DNA from: Oscillospiraceae bacterium
GTDB taxonomy: Bacteria > Bacillota > Clostridia > Oscillospirales > Ruminococcaceae
Direction: 5' to 3'
Length of the DNA: 64,000 bases
Assembly (NCBI GenBank): GCA_017461245.1
Contig: JAFTYW010000008.1
Span: 62,001-126,000 of the forward strand
The notes under the pieces are model-generated. The model saw only the letters and a program-made list of their open reading frames with translations. It ran no database searches and had not been told where the DNA came from. Positions within the stretch are counted from its first letter, which is position 1. Each line of letters begins with the position of its first letter. This document shows, in pieces, positions 42,240-52,434 of this stretch. Both the position numbers and the translations under genes were made by a program.

Positions 42240-42869
42240 ATGAAAAACGTTACAGTATTCGATCACCCCTTAATTCAGCACAAAACCACAATTATGAGGC
42301 AAAAAGACACCTCGAACAAAGAGTTTCGTGAGAACGTTGAAGAGATCACAATGCTTATGTGCTACGAGGCGCTTCGTGACCTGCCCCTGCAGGATATCGA
42401 AATTGAGACCCCCATTACCAAAACCACCCAAAAGGTTGTTGCAGGAAAACCCCTTGCGGTTGTACCCATTCTTAGAGCAGGTCTTGGAATGGTTAACGGC
42501 CTTTTGGCGCTCGTTCCCACCGCAAAGGTTGGACACATTGGTATGTATCGTGACGAGGAGACCTTGATGCCCCACGAATACTACTGCAAATTACCGCCCG
42601 ATATTGACAAAAGGCTCATCGTTGTTGTAGATCCCATGCTTGCAACGGGCGGCTCTGCAATCGACGCAATAAGCCAGATCAAGTCCTACGGCGGACAGCA
42701 CATCAAGTTCCTCTGCCTTATCGCCGCACCCGAGGGCATAAAGGCACTGACCGAGGCTCACCCCGATGTTCAGATCTACTGCGCAAACGTTGACGAGAAG
42801 CTTAACGAGAACGGCTACATCGTTCCCGGTCTCGGAGACGCAGGCGACAGAATTTTTGGAACAAAATAA
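42240..42869 (+). CDS. upp: Uracil phosphoribosyltransferase
   Basis: 209 residues, full length. PRPP-binding segment [16 protein letters not shown] and C-terminal uracil-binding [17 protein letters not shown] are intact; N-terminal [12 protein letters not shown] is typical. Converts uracil and PRPP to UMP. Second gene of the uracil salvage operon. Confidence 0.97.
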   Translation: MKNVTVFDHPLIQHKTTIMRQKDTSNKEFRENVEEITMLMCYEALRDLPLQDIEIETPITKTTQKVVAGKPLAVVPILRAGLGMVNGLLALVPTAKVGHIGMYRDEETLMPHEYYCKLPPDIDKRLIVVVDPMLATGGSAIDAISQIKSYGGQHIKFLCLIAAPEGIKALTEAHPDVQIYCANVDEKLNENGYIVPGLGDAGDRIFGTK

Positions 42870-42880
42870 CACAAATAAAA

Positions 42881-42909
42881 AATGCGCTCCCCGCGGGGAG
42901 CGCATTTTT
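42881..42909. terminator. Bidirectional terminator between upp and spo0A
   Basis: AATGCGCTCCCC/GGGGAGCGCATT palindrome with T/A tracts on both sides; serves both convergent genes. Confidence 0.9.
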
Positions 42910-42911
42910 AT

Positions 42912-43685
42912 TTACATCGCTTTAATTTTAAGGCTTATTTTATCTGAGATCATCGCGACAAACTCGCTGTTTGTCGGCTTTCCTTTTTGATTGTGTATGG
43001 TGTAACCAAAGTAGGCATTTAAGACATCGACGTCGCCCCTATCCCATGCTACCTCTATGGCGTGCCTTATAGCTCTTTCGACCCTTGTTGCAGTTGTTTT
43101 GTATTTCTTGGCAACCGACGGGTAAAGTTCCTTGGTTATGTGATTTATTATCTCTCTGTTTTCTATCGACAGGATGATCGAGGTTCTCAAATATTGGTAG
43201 CCCTTTATATGCGCGGGAACACCTATCTGATGCAGTATCTCGGTTACCATTACCTCTAGATCAAGCTCGCTCAAATTCTTCCTCTCGTTTGCACGGCTTA
43301 TCTCTAACTTTGCAGAACAGAGCTTGTCAATTCTCTCGCAAAGAACATCGTAATCAAAGGGCTTGATAAGTATACAGGCGGCGCCCGCCTCTACAGCCTC
43401 TTTTTCCATAAATCCGTTTTCATAATTAGCGGTTACGATCACCGCGGGTTTCTTTGCCATATTCTGATTTTTTAAAGCCTTGCAGACCGCAGGTGCGTCA
43501 AAGGATGGCATATACATATCCACTATGATCACATCGGGCAGGCTCTGCTTCGCCGCTTCAATTACTGCCTTGCCGTCCCTCGCGCAGATTTCTACCCTAT
43601 ATCCCTTATCGCTCAGTATGTTTTTGGAAATTTTTGTTGTATCGCGCGGGTCCTCTGTCATTAAAAGCTTTATCTTTTCTGTCAT
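42912..43685 (-). CDS. spo0A: Sporulation master regulator Spo0A
   Basis: 257 residues. Receiver domain (1-125) with acidic pair ED in LLMTEDPRD, phosphorylated Asp in IIVDMYMP, Thr in VIVTAN and Lys in LIKPFDYD. The Spo0A C-terminal DNA-binding domain (about 145-257) includes ILHQIGVPAHIKGYQYLR, ATRVERAIRHAIEVAWDRG and the hallmark GKPTNSEFVA. It marks the organism as an endospore former or recent descendant. Confidence 0.97.
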   Translation of the reverse strand: MTEKIKLLMTEDPRDTTKISKNILSDKGYRVEICARDGKAVIEAAKQSLPDVIIVDMYMPSFDAPAVCKALKNQNMAKKPAVIVTANYENGFMEKEAVEAGAACILIKPFDYDVLCERIDKLCSAKLEISRANERKNLSELDLEVMVTEILHQIGVPAHIKGYQYLRTSIILSIENREIINHITKELYPSVAKKYKTTATRVERAIRHAIEVAWDRGDVDVLNAYFGYTIHNQKGKPTNSEFVAMISDKISLKIKAM

Positions 43686-43880
43686 TTTGTTCTCTCCTGT
43701 CGTTTATTGATGTGCCTCTATTCTATCACCCGTATTTTTCTTTTTCAATGAAATTCGGACTAGTTGATTTTAAGTTTGTATACATAGACAAATATTCATT
43801 TTTAGCCCTGCTGCATAACTGTAGGGCGCTTATCGTATTTTATTATATTTGATTAAAAACAGTCGATAAACAAATAACAA

Positions 43881-43906
43881 AAAACGACGCCTTTCGGCGT
43901 CGTTTT
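43881..43906. terminator. Terminator of the amino-acid ABC operon
   Basis: AAAACGACGCC-TTTC-GGCGTCGTTTT; on the minus strand it ends the ATPase gene at 43913. Confidence 0.9.
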
Positions 43907-43912
43907 TGCGAT

Positions 43913-44659
43913 TTATATATTTGCGTTGTGCAAAAATGCTTTAAGTCGGTCGGTTTTTGGATGGTAGAAAAGCTCCTTTGGGTCGCCCTCTTCGGCAATA
44001 ACACCGCTATCCATAAATATGACCTTTTCGGCAACGTCCCTTGCGAAAGCCATTTCGTGAGTAACGATAACCATGGTCATATCCGCCTCGGCGAGCCTTT
44101 TGATAACCGCAAGCACCTCGCCCGTAAGCTCGGGGTCGAGAGCGCTGGTCGGCTCGTCAAAAAACAGCACGTCGGGGTCAAGCGCGAGGGCTCTTGCTAT
44201 AGCAACTCGCTGCTGCTGACCACCCGAAAGCTCGCAGGGATAGGCGTTTTCCTTATCCGAAAGGCCCATCTGGGAGAGCAGGTCACGCGCTCTTGCCTCC
44301 GCATCCTCGCGGCTTATGCCCTTTACAAGCATTGGAGCCTCTATAATATTCTGCATAACCGACATGTGCGGAAAGAGATTGAAGTTCTGGAAGACCAGTC
44401 CAAAGCTGGAGCATATCTCCTTTAGCTCATCCTTTTCGGCGTACACCTTGTCTTTTAAAAGGTACTTTCCCTTGTAGCATATACTGCCGTCGTCAGCAGT
44501 TTCAAGCAGGGTGGCGCAACGAAGCAGGGTCGACTTTCCGCTTCCCGAGGAGCCGATAATAGCAACCGCTTCGCCCTTTTCGACCTTAAAGGAAATGCCC
44601 TTAAGCACCTCGTTTTTACCGAAAGACTTTCTCAAATCTTTAATTTCTAAAACCGTCAT
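43913..44659 (-). CDS. Polar amino-acid ABC transporter ATP-binding protein (GlnQ-like)
   Basis: 248 residues. Walker [11 protein letters not shown]-loop LVFQNFNLF, signature [15 protein letters not shown], Walker [15 protein letters not shown] and switch His in IVTHEM. PAAT family. Last gene of SBP-permease-ATPase. Energises import of a polar amino acid; specificity cannot be told. Confidence 0.95.
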   Translation of the reverse strand: MTVLEIKDLRKSFGKNEVLKGISFKVEKGEAVAIIGSSGSGKSTLLRCATLLETADDGSICYKGKYLLKDKVYAEKDELKEICSSFGLVFQNFNLFPHMSVMQNIIEAPMLVKGISREDAEARARDLLSQMGLSDKENAYPCELSGGQQQRVAIARALALDPDVLFFDEPTSALDPELTGEVLAVIKRLAEADMTMVIVTHEMAFARDVAEKVIFMDSGVIAEEGDPKELFYHPKTDRLKAFLHNANI

Positions 44660-44672
44660 AGCCTACCCTCCC

Positions 44673-45332
44673 TTAATTGTGATAGTAATTCAGTTTTTTC
44701 TCAATATATCCGAAAAGCAGGGTAAGCACACCGCTGAACAGCAGATAAAATACTCCCGTGAAGAACAGAGGCCAGATAATACCGTCGGACTTGATGAATT
44801 TTTCTCCGAAATAGATAATTTCATAAACTCCGATGATTCTTGCAAGCGAGGTGTCCTTTACAAGCGTAATTATCTCGTTGGACATAGGCGGGATTATCCT
44901 TTTTACGACCTGCGGCAGAACGATGCGGAAAAACACCTGACTTTTGTTCATTCCCAGCACCTGACCTGCCTCATACTGTCCTCGGGATATGCCCTCTATG
45001 CCGCCTCTGTAAATCTCAGAGAAATAGCAGGCATAGTTTAAAACAAACGCCACGATAACTGCAATAAATCTTCCCTGAGAGCCTATTCCCCAGATATTTG
45101 TGCCGAAAATAAGTCCCGGTCCGTAAAAGAAGATAATGAGCTGAAGCATAAGAGGGGTTCCGCGCACCACCCACACGACAGCGCGGGTAACCACTTTAAG
45201 CGGCGCAAATTTGCTCATTGATCCAAATGATATTATAAGTCCCAGAGGGAGCGCGCCGAGAAGGGTCAGTGCGAAAATTTCAAGTGATTTTCCAAAACCC
45301 TCTAAAAGCGCTTTAAGTACCGTTTCAAACAT
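44673..45332 (-). CDS. Polar amino-acid ABC transporter permease
   Basis: 219 residues with about five membrane segments, HisMQ family. VVRGTPLMLQLIIFFYGPGL and the EAA loop ISRGQYEAGQVLGMNKSQVFFRIVLPQ are present. 13 bp before the ATPase gene. A strong hairpin between it and the binding-protein gene probably lowers its expression relative to the binding protein. Confidence 0.94.
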   Translation of the reverse strand: MFETVLKALLEGFGKSLEIFALTLLGALPLGLIISFGSMSKFAPLKVVTRAVVWVVRGTPLMLQLIIFFYGPGLIFGTNIWGIGSQGRFIAVIVAFVLNYACYFSEIYRGGIEGISRGQYEAGQVLGMNKSQVFFRIVLPQVVKRIIPPMSNEIITLVKDTSLARIIGVYEIIYFGEKFIKSDGIIWPLFFTGVFYLLFSGVLTLLFGYIEKKLNYYHN

Positions 45333-45361
45333 ACAAAATCCTCATATTTATAAAGTCACAC

Positions 45362-45392
45362 AAAGGCAGAGGGGTTTTTCCCCTCTGCCTTT
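45362..45392. terminator. Intercistronic hairpin between binding protein and permease
   Basis: AAAGGCAGAGGGG-TTTTT-CCCCTCTGCCTTT, 13-bp stem. In transporter operons such a hairpin usually acts as partial terminator or mRNA stabiliser downstream of the binding-protein gene. Confidence 0.7.
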
Positions 45393-45412
45393 TTTAGACA
45401 ATTGTCTAATTT

Positions 45413-46207
45413 TTACCACTCAACCATGGTCTTCTGAACGCCGTATTTCTCAGCAACGTCCATAAGACTGCCGTCGTCATAGCATTTCTTGAAGAACTTG
45501 TTAAGTTCCTCAGCAAGATCAGAACCCTTGCGGAAACCTACGCCGTAATCCTCCTCGGTGAGAGAAACGGTTGCAACAAGATCGGGATAGCTGGTGCCCT
45601 CGCCGATCATGGCGCCTGCCATAAGAAGATCGATAACGCAAGCCTGGCTTGTTCCGGACTTGACCTCTGTAAGAGCGTCAGCCTGCTTGGGAACAGCGGT
45701 ACTTGTCCAGCCGTTTGCTTCAACAATATCCTGACCTGCCGAGCCGTCTTCAACAGCAAAACTTAAGTCCTTAAGGCTTTCCTTAGTTGTGTACTTATCA
45801 GCAACGTCCTTCTTAACTACAACGACCTGCTGGTTTTTGCAATAAGGCTTAGCGGTCTCCATTCCCTTTAAAACTTCGTCAGTAAGGGTCATACCGTTCC
45901 AGACGCAGTCAACCTGATAATCGTCAAGCTCCATGATCTTTTTGCCCCAGTCAGCAAGCTCAACAAACTCGACCTTGACTCCGAGTTCCTCTGCGAACTT
46001 TGTTGCCATATCAGCATCAAAGCCGATCCAGTTACCGTCCTCATCCTTGTAATCCATAGGAGCAAAATCGGTAATACCTACAAGCAGGGTTCCCTTGTCC
46101 TTTACATAAGCCATATCACTGTCAAACTCTTTATCCTGCTTTGCGCATCCTGCGAAGCAGGCAGTAAGCATAAATGCTGCCATTAAAAGTGCTAAGATCT
46201 TTTTCAT
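45413..46207 (-). CDS. Amino-acid ABC transporter substrate-binding lipoprotein
   Basis: 264 residues. Signal peptide with lipobox ACFAGC. SBP_bac_3 fold: GTLLVGITDFAPMDYKDEDG, GFDADMATKFAEELGVKVEFVEL, VWNGMTLTDE and a C-terminal FRKGSDLAEELNKFFKKCYDDGS. First gene of the operon. Glutamine/cystine/histidine-type ligands are possible. Confidence 0.94.
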   Translation of the reverse strand: MKKILALLMAAFMLTACFAGCAKQDKEFDSDMAYVKDKGTLLVGITDFAPMDYKDEDGNWIGFDADMATKFAEELGVKVEFVELADWGKKIMELDDYQVDCVWNGMTLTDEVLKGMETAKPYCKNQQVVVVKKDVADKYTTKESLKDLSFAVEDGSAGQDIVEANGWTSTAVPKQADALTEVKSGTSQACVIDLLMAGAMIGEGTSYPDLVATVSLTEEDYGVGFRKGSDLAEELNKFFKKCYDDGSLMDVAEKYGVQKTMVEW

Positions 46208-46340
46208 TTTGTTTTCCTCCGTTTTTGTTTGGGTTTATTTACTGTGATATTAGTTTACCACTTTAATTTGCTAAAGTAAATAGGCAAAATGCCCTAACTT
46301 GCAGAAAGTTTTCTGCTTTTTATAGTATGTATTGCACAAT

Positions 46341-46865
46341 TTATAACCCATAGAAGAACAAACGGACAAAAAAGGCGCTTAAAACAAAGCCTGCGATGTC
46401 TGCCGAGAGCGCGGCGGGGACGGTGTGTCGCGTCTTTGAGACACCAACGGCCCCGTAATAGACCGCTATTGTGTAAAATGTGGTTTCGGTTGCACCCGCC
46501 ACAACGCTTGCCACCCTGCCTGCAAGGCTGTCGGCGCCGTAATTTGCGAGCACATCCTCTAAGAGCGCCACCGAACCGCTGCCCGAAAAGGTCTTCATCA
46601 GCATAAGTGGAAGTACCTCACTGGGTATCCCCACCGCCTCAGCGGGCTTTGAGAGAAGACCGACCAGCGCCGAGAGGGCGCCGCTTTCCCTAACCATTGC
46701 TATCGCGGTCAGCATAAGGGCAAGTGGCGGGATAAGATTTTTTGCCGTTTTAAGTCCATCTAAGGCGCCTGCGGTAAACTCCTTTAAAATGTCTACCTTT
46801 TTAATATATGCAAAAATAAGGATAGCGCAAATTACGGCGGGAATTACAAAAACAGTAAAGCTCAT
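46341..46865 (-). CDS. spmB: Spore maturation protein B
   Basis: 174 residues, nucleoside-recognition (Gate) domain membrane protein: LIPPLALMLTAIAMVRESGAL, MKTFSGSGSVALLEDVLANYGADS, VVAGATETTFYTIAVYYGAVG. Overlaps spmA by 4 bp. With SpmA it is linked to spore core dehydration in Bacillus and Clostridium. Confidence 0.93.
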   Translation of the reverse strand: MSFTVFVIPAVICAILIFAYIKKVDILKEFTAGALDGLKTAKNLIPPLALMLTAIAMVRESGALSALVGLLSKPAEAVGIPSEVLPLMLMKTFSGSGSVALLEDVLANYGADSLAGRVASVVAGATETTFYTIAVYYGAVGVSKTRHTVPAALSADIAGFVLSAFFVRLFFYGL

Positions 46866-47458
46866 TTTCTCCTTTTCCTTTCAAATAAAGGAATTATCTT
46901 TGCAAAAAACAGTCCTACGGCAAGCGAGATAATGCTTGTCATCAAAACAGCGGGAAGAATATCCATAGGGTTTTTACTGCCGTGCGCCGCTCTGATTATC
47001 GCAACGGTTGTAGGCAAAAGCTGAATTGAAGCACTGTTTATAACTGCAAAGTAGACCATATCATTGCTGGGGCGGTCGGGTGTGGGGTTAAGCTTATTTA
47101 GCTCGCGCATAGCCTCGATGCCGAACGGTGTTGCGGCGTTTCCAAGCCCCAACATATTTGCCGAGAGGTTAAGACCTATATACTGCGCCGCTCTCGACTT
47201 TTTATCAAGTTTCGGGAAGATAAGCCTTATGATCGGCGAAAGAAGCCTTGCAACAAGGTCACTTATGCCCGATTTTTTGATAAGATTCATCATTCCGCTC
47301 CAGAAAACAAGTCCGCCGGCGAGCTTTATAACTAAGGTTACCGCCTGCGAGGCGCCCGAGATTGCTGCATTAGAAAGCTCGCCGGTTTTGCCTAAAAATA
47401 TCGAAAAAATAAAGGCAGAGAGTGTTAATACTATAATAAGAAGATTTATTTTAATCAC
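46862..47458 (-). CDS. spmA: Spore maturation protein A
   Basis: 198 residues, several hydrophobic segments. GLVFWSGMMNLIKKSGISD, GLNLSANMLGLGNAATPFGIEAM and FAVINSASIQLLPTTVAIIRAAHGS are characteristic of SpmA. Translationally coupled to spmB. Confidence 0.94.
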   Translation of the reverse strand: MIKINLLIIVLTLSAFIFSIFLGKTGELSNAAISGASQAVTLVIKLAGGLVFWSGMMNLIKKSGISDLVARLLSPIIRLIFPKLDKKSRAAQYIGLNLSANMLGLGNAATPFGIEAMRELNKLNPTPDRPSNDMVYFAVINSASIQLLPTTVAIIRAAHGSKNPMDILPAVLMTSIISLAVGLFFAKIIPLFERKRRK

Positions 47459-47561
47459 CCCTTATCTAAAATAATATTCTTAAACAAGAGGAAACTTGCA
47501 TTCCAATAAAAATTGTGATACACTATATAGGTACATTTTACAGAAAGCAAGGTTTTAGTTT

Positions 47562-48086
47562 ATGAAAAATCCTATCGTTACCATAAAAATGAACGATGCG
47601 TCTCTCGCTCCCATTGAGATAGAGCTTTATCCCGAGGTTGCTCCTAACACCGTTAACAACTTTATTTCTCTTGTTAAAAAGGGATTTTACGACGGAATTA
47701 TTTTCCATAGAGTTATTTACGGTTTTATGATCCAGGGCGGTGACCCGCAGGGAATTGGCATCGGCGGCCCCGGTTACTCTATAAGGGGCGAGTTTGCTAT
47801 GAATGGTTTTAACAACGAGCTCAAGCACTCGCGCGGCGTTATCTCTATGGCTCGCTCAATGGCTCCCGACAGCGCAGGTTCTCAGTTCTTTATCATGCAC
47901 AAGGACGCTCCTCACTTAGACGGACAGTATGCCGCATTCGGCAAGGTCATTTCGGGTATTGAGAGCGTTGACGCTATTGCCGAGGTCGACTGCGATTTTA
48001 GGGACAAGCCCTTAGATGAGCAGGTTATGGAGTCTGTTACCGTTGAAACCTTTGGCGAAAATTACCCCGAGCCTCAGACAATCTGA
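47562..48086 (+). CDS. Cyclophilin-type peptidyl-prolyl cis-trans isomerase
   Basis: 174 residues. YPEVAPNTVNNFISLVKKGFYDGIIFHRV, FMIQGGDPQGIGIGGPGY, ISMARSMAPDSAGSQFFI and YAAFGKVISGIESVD give a complete active site (Arg, Phe, Gln, His region). No signal peptide, so cytosolic. Own upstream region with a weak TTGCAT...TATATA promoter near 47495-47530. Confidence 0.95.
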   Translation: MKNPIVTIKMNDASLAPIEIELYPEVAPNTVNNFISLVKKGFYDGIIFHRVIYGFMIQGGDPQGIGIGGPGYSIRGEFAMNGFNNELKHSRGVISMARSMAPDSAGSQFFIMHKDAPHLDGQYAAFGKVISGIESVDAIAEVDCDFRDKPLDEQVMESVTVETFGENYPEPQTI

Positions 48087-48113
48087 AGCTGATAGCTTTA
48101 AGGAGATCATCGT

Positions 48114-49301
48114 ATGCTAAAAAAATCAGTTGTTATTTTGGCAGTGTTATCTCTTATCTGTTCTCTTTTCGCATCCTGCAAAAGAGAGCCTACCCCAGTT
48201 TCGTCACTGCCTGCTACAAGCAATAATGTATCCTCGCAGATAACTTCATCTGAACCTTCCACGAGTGGAAGCCTTATTGACATTGAGCCCGAAAAGGAAT
48301 ACGCTCTTGTGCGCAACAGCTTTTTGTCGCAGAACCAAAACGGCGATCTGTTTTACTGCGGTGCCTCGGGCGGCATCTACAAGCAGCTTGCCGACAGTAA
48401 CGGGCTTTCAAAGATCTACTCGGGAAACGGTTACGAGTTTTTTTCGGTCGACTGCATTGAGGAGGACAGGATCTGCGTTGGATTTAAAAGCGACAAATTT
48501 GAGTCTAACTATATAATCTTTAACCTCAAGGACAAGACCGTTGAGCCTGCTGTTGCGGGAGAAGAATTTAAAAGCACAAGCATTTACTCTCTTCTGCACT
48601 ACGAGGGAGCGACCTATTTCCTCGCTGATCCCGACAGATACAACAGATACACCCTTTATAAGCAGACCGCCGAGGAAACCAAGGAGCTTGCAAAGGGCGT
48701 AAACGAGTTTTTTATCTGGGGCGAAAACATTTTCTATAATATAGGAAATGAAATTTACTCCTTGTATCTTAAATCCGAGCCCGCAAAAAATGAGTATATC
48801 TGTAGCGCCGAGTACAGCTATCTTTCCGGCTTTACCATTACAGGCAATATGCTTTTATACTCAACTGAAAACGACACCTATTTTACAAACTTTGTTTCGG
48901 GCGGATACTCAAAGCTGCCGATGCGCCTTAACGTTTGGGCGGGGGCAAAATCGGGCAAGTGGGCATTTTTCTGCGGCACAAACGGCGGAATTTATGCTCT
49001 TTCTCTCGAAACGGGAATTTTAACTAAAGTGTCTGACTATACCGCAGATGGACTTGAGTGTATCGGCGGCTATCTCTATTTAAGCCCCGCAAAAGAAACC
49101 GACTATCCCAAGGTTGACAAATCGTTTATAATTAGCGATGGAATTTATCGCTTCGCCGTAGCTGACCTGCTTTCGCAGATAGAGCCCGAAAAAGACGAAA
49201 ATGCCGATGTTTCCTCGTCACTTTCGCAGAGCGAACTTACATCAAGCAGTCCTGCAGTAGAGGAAGTTGAGCCGTTAAAACCCGAGAAATTTGGAAGATA
49301 A
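48114..49301 (+). CDS. Hypothetical lipoprotein, beta-propeller-like
   Basis: 395 residues, 27 bp after the cyclophilin gene. Lipobox LFASC ends a signal peptide. A Ser-rich linker (25-55) precedes a repeat-rich region (about 60-355) with blade-like segments such as QNGDLFYCGASGGIYKQL, GATYFLADPDRYNRYTLYK and GENIFYNIGNEIYSLYLK, similar in style to DUF5050-type propellers. An acidic Ser-rich tail follows. Surface-anchored; function unknown. Confidence 0.75.
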   Translation: MLKKSVVILAVLSLICSLFASCKREPTPVSSLPATSNNVSSQITSSEPSTSGSLIDIEPEKEYALVRNSFLSQNQNGDLFYCGASGGIYKQLADSNGLSKIYSGNGYEFFSVDCIEEDRICVGFKSDKFESNYIIFNLKDKTVEPAVAGEEFKSTSIYSLLHYEGATYFLADPDRYNRYTLYKQTAEETKELAKGVNEFFIWGENIFYNIGNEIYSLYLKSEPAKNEYICSAEYSYLSGFTITGNMLLYSTENDTYFTNFVSGGYSKLPMRLNVWAGAKSGKWAFFCGTNGGIYALSLETGILTKVSDYTADGLECIGGYLYLSPAKETDYPKVDKSFIISDGIYRFAVADLLSQIEPEKDENADVSSSLSQSELTSSSPAVEEVEPLKPEKFGR

Positions 49302-49463
49302 CAAACAAAAAAGCACCCATAATGCAGTTTCCTATAAAGATGTCTTTTAGGCCCCCTCTGACGATAAGTGAGGCTCCAAATCTATGATTTGACAAGCCAA
49401 ACTTATGCAGTAGCGAAGCGGAGTTGGCCTGTTCCTACATATTTTATAAAACATTTGCTATAA

Positions 49464-49497
49464 AAAAAGACACCTTCACTTTTGAAGGTGTCTTTTT
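49464..49497. terminator. Terminator between convergent lipoprotein gene and yebC
   Basis: AAAGACACCTTCA / TGAAGGTGTCTTT with flanking A and T tracts. The rest of the 49302-49541 gap shows no gene. Confidence 0.88.
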
Positions 49498-49541
49498 AAC
49501 TCTGTGTTACTGTCCGAGTATAGATTTCTTATATTTATATA

Positions 49542-50276
49542 TTAGAAATCAAATTCGTCTTGATTTTCCCAGTTATGCCAGACCTGCTGAACATCGTCAT
49601 TATCCTCCATATGCTCGAGCATAAGGGACATTTTCTTTGCGATCTCCTCATCGTCAAGCCTTACATAAGTTGAAGGAACCTTTTCAACCTCTGCCGAAAG
49701 AATTGTATACTTTTGGGCGAGAGCATCGCGAACTGCAGAAAGCTCGCTGGGCTCGGTTGTGATCTCAACAGCCTCGTCTTGAAAATCAAAGTCGCCGGCG
49801 CCTGCTTCAACGCAAGCCTCCATAACTTCGTCCTCATCAAGACCGTTGTTCTCAATAACAATGATACCTGCATCCGAGAAAAGATAGGAAACGCATCCGC
49901 TCTGGCCCATATTCCCGCCAAACTTATCAAAATAGTGGCGCATATCGGCGGCGGTTCTGTTTCTGTTATCGGTAAGGCACTCGGCAATAACTGCTATGCC
50001 GCTGGGGCCATAGCCCTCGTAGACAACGGTTTCGTAATCCTTACCGTCATTACTGCCTGCCTTTTTGATAACTCTGTCAATATTATCGTTAGGAACGTTA
50101 TTTGCCTTTGCCTTTGCAATAAGCTCTCTGAGTTTACTGTTAGAGTTGGGGTCTGCCCCACCCTCTTTAACGGCAACTGCAATCTCTCTACCGATCTTTG
50201 TGAAAACCTTTGCCTTCTGAGCATCGGTCTTTTCTTTTTTTCTTTTAATGTTATTCCACTTGGAATGTCCCGACAT
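49542..50276 (-). CDS. YebC/PmpR-family protein
   Basis: 244 residues, full length. N-terminal SGHSKWNNIKRKKEKTDAQKAKVFTKIGREI, then NVPNDNIDRVIKKA and VYEGYGPSGIAVIAECLTDNRNRT. Members have been described as DNA-binding regulators and, more recently, as translation factors relieving ribosome stalling. It is 17 bp after ftsZ and may be co-transcribed with the dcw cluster. Confidence 0.93.
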   Translation of the reverse strand: MSGHSKWNNIKRKKEKTDAQKAKVFTKIGREIAVAVKEGGADPNSNSKLRELIAKAKANNVPNDNIDRVIKKAGSNDGKDYETVVYEGYGPSGIAVIAECLTDNRNRTAADMRHYFDKFGGNMGQSGCVSYLFSDAGIIVIENNGLDEDEVMEACVEAGAGDFDFQDEAVEITTEPSELSAVRDALAQKYTILSAEVEKVPSTYVRLDDEEIAKKMSLMLEHMEDNDDVQQVWHNWENQDEFDF

Positions 50277-50293
50277 AAGTTTTCCCCTCTGGT

Positions 50294-51355
50294 TTAGTTC
50301 TTAAAAAATGAGTCGATATCATCAAATCCGAAGCTATCATCATTATTTGCAATGTTATCAAACGGATTTGTAAAGCTTGTGGTCGTAGCATTACCGCCCT
50401 CAAAATCGGTTGCGATAATGGTGATACGCATTTCATCCTGCATATCGTCATCATAAGCAAAGCCGAAGATGATGTTTGCTTCGGGATGTGCAGCCTTGCG
50501 GATGATGCTACAAGCAACATCAACATCAGCAAGCGAGATATCCGTAGAAGCGGTGAGGTTAAGAATAACACCCTTAGCGCCGTTGATAGAGGTTTCAAGC
50601 AGCGGGCTGGAAACTGCGGCATTTGCGGCTTCCTCTGCCTTGTTTTCGCCTGTAGCGCTTCCGATACCCATGTGCGAGGTGCCTGCGCCCTTCATAATGC
50701 TTACAACATCAGCAAAGTCGAGGTTAATAACACCGGAAACATTGATAAGATCAGAAATGCTCTTTACTGCCTGGCGGAGAACATCATCAGCCAGAACGAA
50801 GGCATTAAGGAATGTAATATCAGTATCCGAAACGAGCTTTAAGCGCTCATTGGGGATAACAAGAAGCGAATCGACCTGCTCACGCAGTGCGGTGATACCA
50901 AGCTCAGCCTGGTCGTGACGGACCTTACCCTCAAAATCAAAGGGCTTGGTTACAACGCCGATAGTAAGTATTCCCATTTCCTTAGCAATAGAGGCAACAA
51001 CGGGAGCAGCACCTGTTCCTGTTCCGCCACCCATACCTGCGGTTATAAAGAGCATCTGAGCGCCCTCAATGGCAGCTGCGATCTCCTCGCGGCTCTCCTC
51101 AGCGGCGCGCTGGCCCTTTTCGGGAACTCCGCCTGCTCCTCTACCGTGAGTAAGCTTGTCCCCAATAGAAATTTTAGTTGCAATATTATCCGATGCTCTG
51201 TAGAGAGCCTGCTGGTCGGTATTGATCATCAAGAACTCAACGCTTGACATACCCGACTCGATCATTCTGTTTACGGCATTTCCACCGCCGCCGCCAACTC
51301 CGGCGACCAAAATTCTCGCTTTTTTCTCGAACTCGTTATCTAATATAAGGTCCAT
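50294..51355 (-). CDS. ftsZ: Cell division GTPase FtsZ
   Basis: 353 residues. [16 protein letters not shown], the GTP-binding tubulin signature [13 protein letters not shown] (about 105), NVIGGIN-like [21 protein letters not shown], and a short linker ending in the FtsA/ZipA-binding-type tail [12 protein letters not shown]-dependent polymer forming the Z ring. Last dcw gene; no ftsA is present in the cluster. Confidence 0.98.
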   Translation of the reverse strand: MDLILDNEFEKKARILVAGVGGGGGNAVNRMIESGMSSVEFLMINTDQQALYRASDNIATKISIGDKLTHGRGAGGVPEKGQRAAEESREEIAAAIEGAQMLFITAGMGGGTGTGAAPVVASIAKEMGILTIGVVTKPFDFEGKVRHDQAELGITALREQVDSLLVIPNERLKLVSDTDITFLNAFVLADDVLRQAVKSISDLINVSGVINLDFADVVSIMKGAGTSHMGIGSATGENKAEEAANAAVSSPLLETSINGAKGVILNLTASTDISLADVDVACSIIRKAAHPEANIIFGFAYDDDMQDEMRITIIATDFEGGNATTTSFTNPFDNIANNDDSFGFDDIDSFFKN

Positions 51356-51481
51356 AACGGCCCCTCCTCGTAAATTGGGATTTTTTAGAAAAATTGCGCA
51401 TACCTATATATATTATATAATAACAGATTTAAAATGGTATTTCAATAGATTTTTTCGAGTATTTTAAACTTTTTCTCAAAG

Positions 51482-52417
51482 TTATAGCGCACTGCTTGAC
51501 GAGTTTTGAGCGTTACTCTGAGTTTGAGAGCTATCAACTTCGCTCTGTGCTATGCCCGACGAAGTTTCTTGCTCACTTTCAAGGCTGCTAATATACTCTG
51601 TGTAGCTACCCTTTCTCAAAAAGCTTATCTTTTTTGCGTTGCCCGCATAGATAATGCCCATATCGTCCTCAGATATCTCGTTAGGGTCTGAGATTATCTT
51701 TACAACAAACTTAAGCTTTTTTGAAAGGTCACTTTCACTGCCGAGCTTTACCGTTACTCTGCCGTTGTAGACAAATGAAAGGTCAATTCTGTCACCTACC
51801 GAGAGCGAGGTTATATTCGAGGACATTCCCTCGCCGAAGGCCTCGTATATCTTTTTAACATAGCTTATATTATCGTTTTCGCCGCTTATATACTGCGAGA
51901 TTACAGGCTTTTCTAGGGTGATTCCGTTTATTTCAGCCATTTTTTCGGGCTTGTCCGCCGTCTTTTCGAGAAGCTTTCCCTCGGTGCTGACTATATAATA
52001 GCCGTCATCTGCCGCGATATAGCCTGCAATTTTTGCGGCAACGACTTTAAACTCTAAGGTTGTGGGAAGCCTTTTCTTTATCTTGACCTCCTCAATATAG
52101 GGGAGCTCTTTTTCAATCTTGTCAGAAATAGCCTCGCTATCAAGCCTTACAAGATTGCTTTCAAGCTGGACATTCGCCACCTTGATTATCTCCTTTGAGC
52201 TATAACGGGTTTCACCGTAAACATCGATGCTCTTTATCTTAAAGAAGACCGTAAGGCTCAAGACCGTTCCGACTGCGGCAACCAGAAGCACCGTTACAAC
52301 AAGCGCCATCTTTGCAACAGAAGAACGGCGGCGCCGTCTTTTTCTGCTTACTGTGGCGGCGCCGGTTTCGCGGCTTCTTATATTCGATTTGTTTTGTTCA
52401 AATCTGCTTCTTTTCAT
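51482..52417 (-). CDS. ftsQ: Division protein FtsQ/DivIB
   Basis: 311 residues from ATG at 52417, which has CGGAG 7 bases upstream; a GTG at 52438 overlaps the murA stop. Basic cytoplasmic tail, one transmembrane helix (about 35-60), POTRA-type region (KIKSIDVYGETRYSSKEIIKVANVQ) and FtsQ domain with LPYIEEVKIKKRLPTTLEFKVV. A Ser/Gln-rich tail follows. Extracellular part of the FtsQ-FtsL-DivIC divisome subcomplex. Confidence 0.9.
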   Translation of the reverse strand: MKRSRFEQNKSNIRSRETGAATVSRKRRRRRSSVAKMALVVTVLLVAAVGTVLSLTVFFKIKSIDVYGETRYSSKEIIKVANVQLESNLVRLDSEAISDKIEKELPYIEEVKIKKRLPTTLEFKVVAAKIAGYIAADDGYYIVSTEGKLLEKTADKPEKMAEINGITLEKPVISQYISGENDNISYVKKIYEAFGEGMSSNITSLSVGDRIDLSFVYNGRVTVKLGSESDLSKKLKFVVKIISDPNEISEDDMGIIYAGNAKKISFLRKGSYTEYISSLESEQETSSGIAQSEVDSSQTQSNAQNSSSSAL

Positions 52418-52434
52418 TTTGCTTCTCCGTTTTT